Source: Kalmanozyma brasiliensis GHG001 (Eukaryota > Basidiomycota > Ustilaginomycetes > Ustilaginales). From it: DNA of 64,000 nt. Location of the stretch: assembly GCF_000497045.1 (NCBI RefSeq), contig NW_015961952.1, forward strand, positions 248,001-312,000, in the 5' to 3' direction. Shown here one piece after another: positions 52,381 through 63,179 of this stretch. A program made the translations under genes and the position numbers. Below the pieces are notes generated by a model, which was not told the DNA's origin, searched no databases, and worked only from the letters and a program-made list of their open reading frames with translations. Each line of letters starts with the position of its first letter. Position 1 is the stretch's first letter.

Positions 52381-52728
52381 TGACGCTGTCGACTCACACT
52401 CAATCAAAAGAAAACGCCAACGTCTGCGGCAAACACCGCCGATCGGTTCTGTGCTTTTGCTGCTGACTTTTCTTCTGTGCAGCGCGCTGGTGATCCCCCA
52501 TGAGCTGAGCATGTGAGCCGTCCAGCAGACCGAGCCGAGAATGGAAGCGACGATCGCAGCGATACGAGCGACCATCCCCGGATCGTTGTCAGACGACGGG
52601 TCAGGGTCCAAATCTGAGCCATCTTGAGCTGCCAAGCAAATCTCTTGCATTTCCAATTTTGCCCTTCCGACCCGTTTTTGACGTTTGCTTATCATTGTCC
52701 TACCATCACCATCCCTCTCAACTCGAAC
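52381..52728. other. Spacer between FAM32A and DUF4202 gene
   Basis: It contains the DUF4202 promoter. On the minus strand a frame crosses it (about 52655 to 52294) with a membrane-like segment, treated as a finding and not called as a gene. Confidence 0.4.
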
Positions 52729-53472
52729 ATGTCCACATCGGCGTTCCAGACGGCGCGAAACGCCATTGACGAGGCGCACAAGAAGGATCCGGCGTACGCG
52801 GCCTCCTCCGCGTCTCCTACTGCGGAACGCGATCCAGCGACCAAAGTCGACGAGCTGGTGTACGCCGATCGAGTCGAGTACTGGGCGTCGCACCTGATCG
52901 GTCTGCGTCTCGAGACTCCCGAGTATCAGTCGTTCGCCAGAACGGTGTCCCCATCGTCGACCTCGGACGCGGAGGCGGTCACGCAGACGGGCGAGCTTCT
53001 CCGCCTCGCAGCGCGGTGTCAGCACCTGGAGCGCTTCCTCACCCCTCGCTCCTCCTACCCAGATGGCAAAGCAGGCTACCTCAAATGGCGTCGTGACCTG
53101 TACAAGATCCAAGCGGACCGGGCCAAGGAGCTCCTCCTGCAATCTGGCGTCGACGAGACAAGCGCGGACTGGGTCCACAAATGGGTGAGCAAGACCGAGC
53201 TCAACCCTGGCAAGCCCACCGGCGACATGGGCACCCAACTCCTCGAAGACGCCGCCGTACTGTTTTTCTTGCAGGACGAACTGGAGCTCTTCGCAAGCCA
53301 ACATCAGGAGTACAAGGAGGAAAAGTTTGTCGATATCATCAAGAAGACGTGGCGCAAGTTGAGCGAGATGGGCAAGCAAGAGGCGTTGAAGTTGAGCATG
53401 CCCAATGGGTTAGAGCCGATTGTTATGAAGGGCATCAATGCGCTGGAGAAGCCGGAGCAGAAGGAAGGGTAA
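52729..53472 (+). CDS. DUF4202 domain protein
   Basis: A 247-residue intronless protein starting MSTSAFQTARNAIDEAHKKD. DUF4202 features follow in order: DELVYADRVEYWASHLIG, LLRLAARCQHLERFLTPRSS, YPDGKAGYLKWRRDLYKIQA, LEDAAVLFFLQDELELFASQ, and KFVDIIKKTWRKLSEMG. The conserved His in the RCQH block and the acidic LED motif suggest a metal-binding helical fold. No biochemical role is established for the family that I can state. Protein length matches the family. The frame is open upstream only from a TTG at 52624, so the ATG at 52729 is preferred. Confidence 0.9.
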   Translation: MSTSAFQTARNAIDEAHKKDPAYAASSASPTAERDPATKVDELVYADRVEYWASHLIGLRLETPEYQSFARTVSPSSTSDAEAVTQTGELLRLAARCQHLERFLTPRSSYPDGKAGYLKWRRDLYKIQADRAKELLLQSGVDETSADWVHKWVSKTELNPGKPTGDMGTQLLEDAAVLFFLQDELELFASQHQEYKEEKFVDIIKKTWRKLSEMGKQEALKLSMPNGLEPIVMKGINALEKPEQKEG

Positions 53473-53616
53473 GATCGATCGAAGTGTGTGATACCCGATA
53501 CCATTGGAGAACCGTCGCATCTTGTATCGCTCTTGGATAGAATTCTCACTCCAACGTGCATACAATGATCTCGATTCTACCTTGACCCATCCAAGCAGGG
53601 ACGCATTGTCTGTGCG

Positions 53617-54851
53617 ATGGTGTGTGTTACGCTTTGACCTCCCTCTTGAGCAGGACGATGTACTGACAAGCCCCTTGCCGCCGTCGCTGCCTTCTTTCCC
53701 ATCACAGATGTTCACCATCGCAAAACCATCTCCCACCACCGGCACACGACTCCTCGCGAAAGAAACAATCCTCTTCCTCGGCACCCGTCACTCGGCCCCT
53801 CCGTCCCAAAACAGCCGCGGAAGCACAAGCGCTCCTCGACACCGCCGACCCTTCCTCTGACATCTTTGGCGCGCGTTTGCTCACATCCGACTCCGACCCG
53901 TGGTCGCACAACGCATGGGACCACGTCACGCCTCCTCCATCCCACTACACCCACGTCGCGGACACCCTCGCGCGGCAAGCGGAAACCAAACTCACCCTGG
54001 AAGAAGCGGAGCCATTTCACGCTGCCCCCGCCGGATACTGGGACACGTTCTATTCCTCCCACGAGAACCGGTTCTTCAAAGATCGCAAGTGGTTGCACCT
54101 CGAATTTCCGGAACTTGTCGATGCGACGAGAGAGGATGCTGGGAAGAAGGTGGTGTTGGAAGTGGGATGTGGGGCGGGCAACACGGTGTTTCCGCTTCTC
54201 GAGAGGAACAGCAATCCGGAGCTGACCATCTATGCCTGCGACTATTCGGCCGAGGCGGTGAGTGTGGTTCGGGCCAATCCGCTGTCCAATCCTCCCATCG
54301 GACACTGTTCTGCGTGTGTATGGGACCTCAGCAGCCCAACTGCCCTGCCGGAGGGACTCGAGGAGGGGAGCGTAAATATGATCGTCCTGATCTTCGTCTT
54401 CTCCGCCCTCCACCCGCGCGAGTGGGCTCAAGCAGTGACGAACATCCGACGCCTCCTCAAACCCGGCGGACTGGTGCTCTTCCGCGACTATGGCCGGTAC
54501 GATCTGCCCCAACTGCGCTTTAGGAAACGCAGGATGCTGCAAGACAACTTCTATCTAAGGGGAGATGGAACAAGGGTATTCTTTTTTATTCCTGAGGACC
54601 TGGTTGCGATCTTCAATGCTCAGCCGCAGAGCACCACCACGACGACCGTCCAGGATGGCCACGGGGAGGGGGAAGAGGTCAAGGAGGTGCAGGAAGAGGT
54701 AGAGATCAAGGAAGAGGACGGGAAGAGGTTCGACTTTGCAACAACACAGATGGCGATTGATCGAAGGATGATCGTCAATAGAAAGGAGAGGAAGCAGATG
54801 TACAGGGTTTGGCTGCAGGCCAAGTTCCAGCTCCTAGACCGGGCTGCATAG
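53617..54851 (+). CDS. METTL2/Trm140-type tRNA m3C methyltransferase
   Basis: The main exon runs to 54851 and encodes a class I methyltransferase. Blocks are DPWSHNAWDHVTPP, FKDRKWLHLEFPEL, VLEVGCGAGNTVFPLL (SAM site), YACDYSAEAVSVV, NMIVLIFVFSALHP, and RFRKRRMLQDNFYLRGDGTR. These define the METTL2/Trm140 family, which makes 3-methylcytidine at position 32 of tRNA anticodon loops. The right frame has no ATG before it hits an upstream stop. A 5-nt coding exon (ATGGT at 53617-53621), an 86-nt intron (GTGTGT donor, TACTGAC branch, CACAG acceptor) and exon 53708-54851 give a continuous 382-residue protein. That first exon is inferred and its donor is weak. The acidic EEVKEVQEEVEI insert near the C-terminus is unusual. 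Confidence 0.8.
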
Positions 54852-55085
54852 AGGGGGATGCTCACCGATGCTCTAGACGATTGCTGAAGAAGAGAAGACG
54901 CAAGACTCCAATCTCGAAGTCAGCGGCACATTGCACACATCCCTCGTTTGCTCTTGAATGATGTAGAATGAGATTGCCAGTGGCGAGAGATCGAACAGGT
55001 TCGTGACGTGGGAATGCAAAGTGACGCGATTGGAACGGGTGTGATAACAGAATCCATCAGTCTATGCGCCGTGGTGTCGACCGGC

Positions 55086-56402
55086 TTAATCGTCCGAGTC
55101 GTCGCTCATGAACTCGTCCTCGTCATCAAAGACGGCCATCTCCTCGAACGCGACCTTGTATCGCAGAATGCCACCGATACCACCGAAACCCTTGCAGAAC
55201 TGCATGCCCTCTTGTGATCGGTCCGTGACAAACTCGAGGTTGGTACCGAAAGTGCGGTAGTTCTCTGCGAGCCATTCCAAGAGCGGCATGGGTTCCTCCA
55301 CCTGCTCCATAGCCTCGCCCGTCGCTCTGTCCATGAACCGGCTTCGGTCCTTCTCCTGCTCCTTGGTGAGCATGAGGATGTTCTGGCTTCCCTCGCTGTC
55401 CTTGAGCACGTAGCGCGTCACATCGAGGTTTTCCCACACAATCAACGTCTCGACCGCACCCAGATCCAACGCCTTGAATGTATCGTCCAGACCAAAGCAG
55501 TACTTGCCCGTCTCCATCGAGATCTCGTCAAAGTACTTCTGGATCAACTTCTTCTCCTGAACAAACTTGACATTCGACAGCGTTTCGGCGGCCAACTCGA
55601 TCGCCTGGTTGAACCCGTTCTCTCCACCGTACGACACATCGACGATCTTGACGATCTTGGGCGCCAGTCGGTAGTCGAACATGTCGGACTGACTCAGCTC
55701 GGTCTTGAAGTCGGCCGAACCGGCCAACACCAGACCCGCAACGTTGCACTTGTTATCCGTGATAAAGTGTTGCGTCGAAAGCTCGGCGATCTTACGGACG
55801 TAGTTGTGACGGGCTTCCTCACGAAGACGCGCGAAACGCAGCGCCGACTGTCCACCACGACCGTGCTTCTTGGGCAGATCGACCGAGAGCTTCTGCAACA
55901 CGGTACGTGTGTTTCCGGAAAGAGTACCGAACAGTGATCCGTTACCGTCCATGACGATGAAGCCAAACTTGGCATCCGCCTCCAAGAGCTCGCTGAGCGC
56001 CTCGGTGTGGAACTTGTTGTCGCAGAGGTAGAGCGACGTGTTGATGGGCTTGAAGGGTTCGAAGGAAAAGTTGACCTTCTTTTCTTTACCTTCGTCTGTG
56101 AGGATCGTTCCGCAGTACACGACGAGACCGTTATCAGGCACGCGGTTGTACAGCTTGAGTCGCTGCTGTGTGGATGTGATGGCGGCCAGGACGGAAAGAC
56201 GGTTGACTCGCGACTTGATGTTGGAAGCAGTGCCGTACTCTTGGGTCAACATGTTGGATGCTTGTGAAATCTGCGACCTCGGCGGAAGGATGAGCGAGAT
56301 CATCGAGGTACCAGCACCGCGTGCAGCGTCGAGCTGCTTGACGAGCTTCTTGACCTTCCAGACCTGGATGTTGGCCTCGGCGGCATCTGCTGCGGTGGCC
56401 AT
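55086..56402 (-). CDS. SUP45: Eukaryotic release factor 1 (eRF1)
   Basis: A 438-residue intronless protein, the standard length. The stop-codon reading domain has TASNIKS at 58-64 and YLCDNKF at 125-131. The catalytic GGQ sits at 183-185 in [17 protein letters not shown]. The C-terminal eRF3-binding domain has [14 protein letters not shown] and an acidic end EFMSDDSDD. It recognises all three stop codons and triggers peptide release with eRF3. The open frame extends to 56546, but [16 protein letters not shown] at 56402 matches the family start. It is divergent from PEX1 across 1,144 bp. Confidence 0.98.
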   Translation of the reverse strand: MATAADAAEANIQVWKVKKLVKQLDAARGAGTSMISLILPPRSQISQASNMLTQEYGTASNIKSRVNRLSVLAAITSTQQRLKLYNRVPDNGLVVYCGTILTDEGKEKKVNFSFEPFKPINTSLYLCDNKFHTEALSELLEADAKFGFIVMDGNGSLFGTLSGNTRTVLQKLSVDLPKKHGRGGQSALRFARLREEARHNYVRKIAELSTQHFITDNKCNVAGLVLAGSADFKTELSQSDMFDYRLAPKIVKIVDVSYGGENGFNQAIELAAETLSNVKFVQEKKLIQKYFDEISMETGKYCFGLDDTFKALDLGAVETLIVWENLDVTRYVLKDSEGSQNILMLTKEQEKDRSRFMDRATGEAMEQVEEPMPLLEWLAENYRTFGTNLEFVTDRSQEGMQFCKGFGGIGGILRYKVAFEEMAVFDDEDEFMSDDSDD

Positions 56403-57546
56403 TTTGTATGTGTAGGGGTGAGTGGAGGGTGGTGGTGGTGGTGTGGCACTATCGAAGGCCCAGGCGAATCGAGGATACGGTCCGGTGCTGAGCGCTGCGC
56501 CTGTTTTCGCACGCTGATGATACGAATGCAGAAGGTGATGCCTCAAGTGCTCGAGCTAACTGGTGGCGCTGAAGCGATGCAAAGGTAGGTGAAGAAGTCG
56601 CCACGATCTGTATCTTTTTGGATGAGAGCCAGCTGCGTTTCGAGATTTTGAGAAGAAAAAGGTCTCTCGCTCCAAGATGGATTCGCGCAGCAGCCAAGAA
56701 GGCAAGCGTCACACGCCAGCTGCAGGTCAAAGAAGCGCCTCGAGGTGGCCAGGCTGAGCGAGAGCGATATTTTGGCTAGGACGAAAAAATTCTATCCATC
56801 GGCTGGATTGACGACCCAATCGGGAGATCACCCTTCCTCCTTCGAGCTAACATTTGGACGAAAAAGGCCGACGCTTTCAGCTCTGGCTTGAGAGAGCACA
56901 AGCGAGCCAACCACGAGAAAGCAACACAAATTCCTCTCTGTTGGAGCGTGTCCGGTCATGATTGGCGGTCGGGCCGGCTAACTCGGATGAAGAGCGAACC
57001 ATAGATGGCGCTTGCAGCCACGCAACGGACACAAAGAAGGCGATGGCCGTAAAGTGATTGCGCCAGACAAGCTCCACGGCGATCGATTGTTTGATAGCAA
57101 GCAAACAAGCAAGCCATCAGAAGACGGCGCTGTCGGATGCGACTCAAGGCAAGGAAGAGGGAGCTTGAAGGTCGACTCGGCTGTCACCCACAGGAATTGA
57201 AGGAATAGAGTGTGGGGTCCGCATTCTGATTCGCTCTCCTTTGCTTGAACACGCTTGGTCCATCCTTTCGGATCTTGCATCCCCTTCACCATCACCCTCA
57301 ACGTCACTCCAGAGTCGACCCTCCGAGTCGCGACGGTCACATCCTCAGTCAGCTCCGGGAGCACTCCCACCAAGACACAGACCTGGGTTCTGCTCGATAC
57401 ACACATCCAAGATCATGGAATAAGTCACATTGCTGCCGACTAAGCACGGATCGTCCTCTAGCTCTTCCCCGGCTATCGCAGCTTCCGACGAGACACGTCC
57501 ATCACGAAATCACTCCAAGGATCACTCTTGCTCGGCTCTGCACACC
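56403..57546. other. Divergent promoter region, eRF1 / PEX1
   Basis: No gene is supported. A GGT microsatellite-like run lies just before the eRF1 start (near 56425-56445). C/T-rich tracts precede the PEX1 ATG. The frame open from 57430 is joined to PEX1 but starts with TTG. Confidence 0.5.
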
Positions 57547-60500
57547 ATGTCGCGCTCTTTCAAACCAAAAGGCCGCTCGGCCAAGTCAACCATCGTCCGA
57601 ATCCAGTATGATCCCACACTCAAGTCGTCGCTCGTCCACCTGCCCATGTGCCTCTATGCACCACTGGTCGACCTCGCAGTCCCACCACAATCGCTTGTCG
57701 TTGAGATTGATGCGTCGCCCTCCTCGACTCAAGCGGTCGCTTATTATGCAGGATGGTCAGGCATGAGCGCTGCTCCGCTTTCGGTCGGCAACTCTCTCTC
57801 CCAGAACGGAGCATCCTCATCCGCCAATGGCAAGGCGTCTGCCTCTGACGTCCTCAACGTCTCTCCTTCTCTCGCTGCATCCTTTCGCCCTCCATTGCAA
57901 GACGGCGCTACCTGCTCTGTTCGTCTCCTGCGCTCTCCACCTCTGCCGACGGCCACAAAGATCGATGTCACGCCGCTCTCCGCCGACGACTGGGAGATTC
58001 TCAGCTTGCACGCCGAAGAAGTTGAGCTCAATATGCTTGGCCAAGTGCGCGCAGCCACCACCGGTCAGGTCCTCACCGTCCACGTCGGTCGAGGCGGTAA
58101 TACGGTTGTGCGCTTCCGAGTCGACTCCACAACGCCGAGCACCGCCGCAGTCGACGCTGCAGAACCCGACACAGATGACACCGACTCCGCTGCCGCCATT
58201 GCCGTTCGGCTCTCCACCGATACTGAAGTCATTATCGCACCCAGATTACGCAAGAAAGCCGTCGACGCGTCCATGGAAGAAGAGCACTCTCTGCAGCCTA
58301 TCAACAAGCCAGCTCTCAACGGCGTAGGTGCGGAAGCGGAGGTAGCAGCATTGAGGCAGGCGCTCCCGAAGCTCTTGTGGCGCGTCTTGCCGCAGCGCTT
58401 CGCCGAAGGTCTTCAAATCGACAGTCTCTCAACGAGCGTCGCGGTATCCTCCACTTCCGATGTCGGCCACGACCAACTGCTCAGCATCTACCCAGATGGC
58501 CGACTCTCGATCACTAAAGTCTCGTGTCCAACCAACAACAGCGCACAGGAGATGAATAACGCTGGTCGAGACAAGGGGTCGTCGTCTGCGAGTGCCAATG
58601 GCTTCGATGATGCGGCCGCTGGTACAGCGAACGCTCAGGCGGCCATGCCAGCAAGGCCGACAGCCAGCGCGAGATTCGTCCGTGCCGAGGACTTGCCAGG
58701 CAGCAGGGCTCACGACGACGTAGCATGGCCTGAGAGGCATGTGCTGCTGGGCGCCGCGCTTCGTGATCAGCTCGGTATTCAGGACTACGACCTCGTCCGT
58801 TTTGGTGCCCCTCCCCCCGGGTTCAGCAAGTCCCCTTCGAGTAACGTAGCATCTCAGTCAGACGCCTCTGCAGCTGACTCCAAGTCCAAGTCAGACACTG
58901 CATCAGAGCTGGCCGGTGTGGATCACATTCTTCGAGATACAAAGGAAGCCATCTCAGCCTGCTTCCGCGCACGCGCCCTCGAAGCCTCTTCCCAGCCGTC
59001 TGCCGATGCCAAACCCTTCCAAGGCTCGTCGAGCCTGCTTCTCACAGGAGGTCCCGGCTCAGGCAAGACGGTCATCGCCAAACACCTCGCCGCCGACCTC
59101 TCGCGCGACTTTCGCCTCTGCCTCGCCACCTCGTACTTTGACTGCTCGCCCTTCAGCGAAGACCGCGTGCCTGTGCTGCGTGCGCGCTTCAGCGAGTGGC
59201 TCAACGAGGCAGCTTGGAAAGCACCTAGCCTGCTCATCCTCGACAACATCGATCGAATAATGCCAGCCGAGATGGAACACGTCGACTCGCAGCGTTCGAG
59301 GCAGCTAGCCGAGGCTTTTGTGACAAGGGTCAGGGACTGCGTCAAGAGCTTTGGCGTGTTTGTTGTCGCAACAGCGCAAGGCAACACGAGCATTCACAGT
59401 CTGCTCAACTCGAGCCATCTGTGGCTCGACAACGTGCAGCTCAAGCCGCCGGGCAAAGAAGGGAGGCGCGAAATCCTGGCTCATTTGGTGCAGAAGAAGC
59501 TTAGCAACGCCAACAAGAAAGGAAAGGTGAGCGGCGAGTCAGCACAGGAAGTGGCCGACGGCAGCCAGGCGGCTTCAGAACTTAATTTCGTCACGCTGGC
59601 GACCCAGACGGAGGGCTACCTGCCGGCTGATCTGCGCGATCTTGTCGAGAGGGCGACGCACCAGGCTGCCATTCGTAGTGCGAGCACCACGGAGACGACT
59701 CTGGCTCCTCGATCAGCACCCAATGGAGTGTCCAGAAACGGCATCGCGCACGCTGCTGTCAACGGCACGGCCAGTCCCCGACCCGAGGGTGGCGAGGAGG
59801 GGCTCTCGATCACCATGGACGACTTCGTCCAAGCGCAGGACGGCTTCACACCTCTGTCCCTCCGCGACGTCAAGCTGGAAAAGTCGTCCGTCGCGTGGTC
59901 GGACATTGGTGGCCTCATCGAAACTCGCCGTGTCCTTCGCGAAACGCTCGAGTGGCCCACCAAGTACGCGGCCATCTTCGCCTCCTGTCCCCTTCGTCTC
60001 CGCTCGGGTCTGCTCCTCTACGGCTACCCTGGTTGCGGTAAGACCCTGCTCGCTTCGGCCGTGGCCAAAGAATGCGGTCTCAACTTTATCAGCGTCAAAG
60101 GACCCGAGATCCTAAACAAGTACATCGGTGCCTCGGAGAAATCGGTGCGCGACCTGTTCGATCGCGCGCAAGCGGCCAAACCGTGCGTGCTGTTCTTCGA
60201 CGAGTTCGACTCGATCGCGCCCAAGCGTGGGCACGATAGCACGGGCGTGACGGACCGCGTGGTGAATCAGATGCTGACGCAAATGGATGGTGCGGAAGGG
60301 CTGGATGGGGTGTATGTGCTCGCAGCGACGAGCAGGCCGGATCTGATCGACTCGGCGCTGTTGAGACCGGGTAGGTTGGACAAGTCGCTACTGTGCGATA
60401 TGCCGACGGAGGAAGATAGGCTGGACATCATGAAAGCCATCGCCAGGAAGGTGCATCTTCACCCGGAGGTGGATCTGGAGAAATGGGCGACCAAGACGGA

Positions 60501-61011
60501 CGGGTTCTCGGGAGCAGATCTGCAGGCCTTGCTGTACAACGCGCACCTCGAGGCGATCCACGAGTCGATCAGTGCGGTGGCCGAGGAGAAGGAGGATGCG
60601 AAGAAGGATGCGGACACTGCTTCCGACGGCACACTCAAGTTCACCACCATCGGCGGGGGAGGCAAAAAGACGCTCAGCGGTGCAGAGAGGCAGGCGTTGG
60701 TGCGCAAACTCGAGTTGGTGCTCAAAAACACCCAGTCGCAGCCAAAAAACAAGCCGGGTCGGATTTTACCGGCTCACCTCACCTCGGCTGCTCCCAATGG
60801 CGTCCACGAGGTAGCAAAGAAGAGCAAGAGCAAGACCCTCGTCACCGAAGCACATTTGGAAACGTCGATCAAGAGCACCCGACCGAGTGTGCCGCTCGAG
60901 GAACAGAGGAGGCTGAGGGGGATCTATAGGACGTTTGCCGGTGATAGAGATGGGAATTTTCCCGATGGAGAGGCGAGCACGCAGATCGGGGCGAGGAGCA
61001 GTCTGATGTAG
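57547..61011 (+). CDS. PEX1: Peroxisome biogenesis AAA ATPase Pex1
   Basis: A 1,154-residue intronless protein. The N-terminal double-psi barrel region (KSTIVRIQYDPTLKSSLVHL; APLVDLAVPPQSLVVEI; AYYAGWSG) is typical of Pex1. The D1 ATPase has Walker A GGPGSGKT at 501-508 but a weak Walker B (LLILDNID; Asn567 in place of Glu). The D2 ATPase is complete: GYPGCGKT at 826-833, FFDEFDSIAPKRG with Asp885-Glu886, and the Pex1 signature GVTDRVVNQMLTQMDGAEGL. LAATSRPDLIDSALLRPGRL follows. With Pex6 it forms a hexamer that pulls ubiquitinated Pex5 from the peroxisome membrane. The ATG at 57547 gives MSRSFKPKGRSAK. Confidence 0.95.
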   Translation: MSRSFKPKGRSAKSTIVRIQYDPTLKSSLVHLPMCLYAPLVDLAVPPQSLVVEIDASPSSTQAVAYYAGWSGMSAAPLSVGNSLSQNGASSSANGKASASDVLNVSPSLAASFRPPLQDGATCSVRLLRSPPLPTATKIDVTPLSADDWEILSLHAEEVELNMLGQVRAATTGQVLTVHVGRGGNTVVRFRVDSTTPSTAAVDAAEPDTDDTDSAAAIAVRLSTDTEVIIAPRLRKKAVDASMEEEHSLQPINKPALNGVGAEAEVAALRQALPKLLWRVLPQRFAEGLQIDSLSTSVAVSSTSDVGHDQLLSIYPDGRLSITKVSCPTNNSAQEMNNAGRDKGSSSASANGFDDAAAGTANAQAAMPARPTASARFVRAEDLPGSRAHDDVAWPERHVLLGAALRDQLGIQDYDLVRFGAPPPGFSKSPSSNVASQSDASAADSKSKSDTASELAGVDHILRDTKEAISACFRARALEASSQPSADAKPFQGSSSLLLTGGPGSGKTVIAKHLAADLSRDFRLCLATSYFDCSPFSEDRVPVLRARFSEWLNEAAWKAPSLLILDNIDRIMPAEMEHVDSQRSRQLAEAFVTRVRDCVKSFGVFVVATAQGNTSIHSLLNSSHLWLDNVQLKPPGKEGRREILAHLVQKKLSNANKKGKVSGESAQEVADGSQAASELNFVTLATQTEGYLPADLRDLVERATHQAAIRSASTTETTLAPRSAPNGVSRNGIAHAAVNGTASPRPEGGEEGLSITMDDFVQAQDGFTPLSLRDVKLEKSSVAWSDIGGLIETRRVLRETLEWPTKYAAIFASCPLRLRSGLLLYGYPGCGKTLLASAVAKECGLNFISVKGPEILNKYIGASEKSVRDLFDRAQAAKPCVLFFDEFDSIAPKRGHDSTGVTDRVVNQMLTQMDGAEGLDGVYVLAATSRPDLIDSALLRPGRLDKSLLCDMPTEEDRLDIMKAIARKVHLHPEVDLEKWATKTDGFSGADLQALLYNAHLEAIHESISAVAEEKEDAKKDADTASDGTLKFTTIGGGGKKTLSGAERQALVRKLELVLKNTQSQPKNKPGRILPAHLTSAAPNGVHEVAKKSKSKTLVTEAHLETSIKSTRPSVPLEEQRRLRGIYRTFAGDRDGNFPDGEASTQIGARSSLM

Positions 61012-62496
61012 GAAGTACGCAGCAATAGACTCGGATAGCAGCCGTCATGGTGGGTCTCAGCTGACATGTGAAAGACGATGAGATGAAGCTGGTGTCCGAA
61101 CTATCGGATCTGCCATCGGTAAGATGAAGCCTGTTTGTTTCGCTTCGATGCAGGTGGTCAAGATTCGATTCGATGGCGGACCTCGAAAGCGTCGGCTTCG
61201 ATGGCAAGGGCGAGCGAGAAACGGGTAGCGAGAGGACGATCATTGGCTCATTACGAGGACCACGTGCGAGATGACGATGATGATGGCGCTTTCAGTCGAT
61301 GCCGATACGCAATGTCAGGCACAGGAGGCGGCAAGATCGTCGGCCACTCGTATCGATCTGACAGGGTCCACAAATGTCGGACCTTCTGATCTTGTAGATC
61401 CGAGCTCGATAAGGTTTTTCCCTCACGGGTAGATGACCGACATGCCCCGGGCACGGTATGCTGTCCTCTTTCAAAAGCCCACCAGTCCCACTCGCGAGAG
61501 ATACGCAAGGTGGGCTTCGGCACAACTGGTGGCTTAGAGACCCTTTCACGACGTGAGCGGTGAGTGTGGGGTCTTTGCGACGCTCCTTCTATGGCCAGCT
61601 GGAAGCTTCTCGCCACATCCGAACCCGTGGGAGCGAACAAGGGGTCAAGGAACGACGGAGGGTCACGGAGAAGCCGGGGGATTGGCAGGGTCTCCTTCCC
61701 TTTCACGTTCAGACTGATTTCGGCGGTCTCGCCCCCTTTGACGCAGATCTGCAGACGAAGGTGCAGCCTTGCTCAGACAGCCCCTCGGTGTATGGAGAGC
61801 TGGCCCCAGGCCAGGCACCTTTTCGCATTCATCAAGCACTCGCAGTGCCAGCCGAGCTCCCAGCAAGTCAGGTTGAGCAAGTGCATCCATGCGAGAAGTC
61901 GACGGGATGAGGGCGCCGGCCATCAGTGCCACTAGCCGAGTCAAGGCAAGTGAGCTCTAAATTCTTCGCCGCGCTCTGAAGTGCAGGCGCGTGGCAAATG
62001 CCGCCTCGGGCACAGCGGCCGCGCCCAAAAGTTCGCGACAGAAAATCGACTTTCAACGGTACAGCTGCCCTGGCTCTTCGCCCGCCTTCTTCGCGCTGTC
62101 AGGGTCCATGCTCAAGGCTGCACAGTCGGAGAACGGCGCTAGGCAGTCGGGCAGTGTCGTAGGCCGGACTGTCAAAATGCTTTGACGTGAAGACCGTGAT
62201 AGCGGCTGAAAATAGCCTTTTTTACTGCTGCTGCTGGTGATGCCAGATTCTCCTGTGTCGAAAGAACCCTTTCAACACGCAACTCACTCTGTGTGGCGGC
62301 GAAATCTTGGCCCACGCTTTTCTTTGTAAGGCTTTCAGAGCGCAAATTTCGCAACTCTGTCAGGGCCATTTTCAATCTCCCGAGAATTCGCCGCTTTGCC
62401 CGCCACTGCTGCTCCCACCCGAACGCCACCACACACGCAGGCCCAGTCATTTCACCATCAGCCAGCAGGCTCGAAAGCAAACTTGAATCTGAAAGC

Positions 62497-62535
62497 GCAA
62501 AGTTCGACCTCGACCCTCGACACTCGAACCTTTGC
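62497..62535. repeat. Imperfect inverted repeat
   Basis: GCAAAGTTCGA pairs with TCGAACCTTTGC, with one bulged base and a 16-base loop. It lies about 650 bp upstream of the perilipin-like gene. Its role is unknown. Confidence 0.35.
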
Positions 62536-63019
62536 TTGCAACCCTTCCCTTGTCCGGCTTGCCTTGATCCGCTTTCGCCCACAAAGCCTATCCGAAAAAA
62601 GTTTTGAGTTTTGATTGTCCCCGCCCACATCAAAAGTACAACAGCAGAGAAGCACTTTTGACGAATCCCGACTCTTGTTGCTTCGCCTCAAAGGCGTGCG
62701 CGTGATTGCTGCAAGTCGAGCATGTGCTTTCAGAAAGTGGGAGAAGGCAGGCTCAGTCGGTCAACTCTGAGGGTGCGCTTTCAAAATGCACATTCCAACG
62801 CCATTTCTTTCGACTCGACCCTGCGTAGCAGCATGGCGCACCCTTTTTCACGGTGTTCTTCCTGCTGCTGCTGGCTGCACCCTTGCTGCACACGCGGCTG
62901 GCTGACTCTGTGTGTTGCCCTTCCAACTGCGCCACCTTTTTTCGCCGCTCCGCCTTATCGCGCACCCTCCTCCTCCGCACGTTGGCCTGAGTGTGTACCT
63001 CTGAGTCTCTCTCTCGGAG

Positions 63020-63026
63020 TATATAG
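63020..63026 (+). promoter_or_regulatory. TATA box, perilipin-like gene
   Basis: TATATAG follows a CT-repeat tract and lies about 155 bp before the ATG at 63180. With the C/T-rich leader it looks like a strong core promoter. Confidence 0.5.
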
Positions 63027-63179
63027 ATCTCGTCCGTGCTCAGCTTATCATCCTTCCTCCTTCCCCTCACCCTACTCGGATCACATCCCCCTCATCGCTC
63101 GCCTCACAGAATCGTTTCTGTCTCCACTACCCCAGAAGTATTCACACTCCCCAATCGCATCTTATCTCTCCGACTCAAA

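Larger units (their letters stand above)
61012..63179. other. 2.2-kb spacer and perilipin promoter
   Basis: No gene is supported. An imperfect hairpin lies at 62497-62535. The last 250 bases are C/T-rich with a TATA box at 63020-63026, fitting a strong promoter. A frame at 61171 begins like coding sequence but stops after 34 codons. Confidence 0.45.

Noticed and set aside
52294..53379. 361-codon minus-strand frame as a full gene
   Set aside because: It is mostly antisense to the DUF4202 gene. Only its last third lies in a spacer and is kept as a weak finding.
57430..57546. 39-residue extension of PEX1
   Set aside because: It begins with TTG, and the Ser/His-rich sequence is unlike Pex1.
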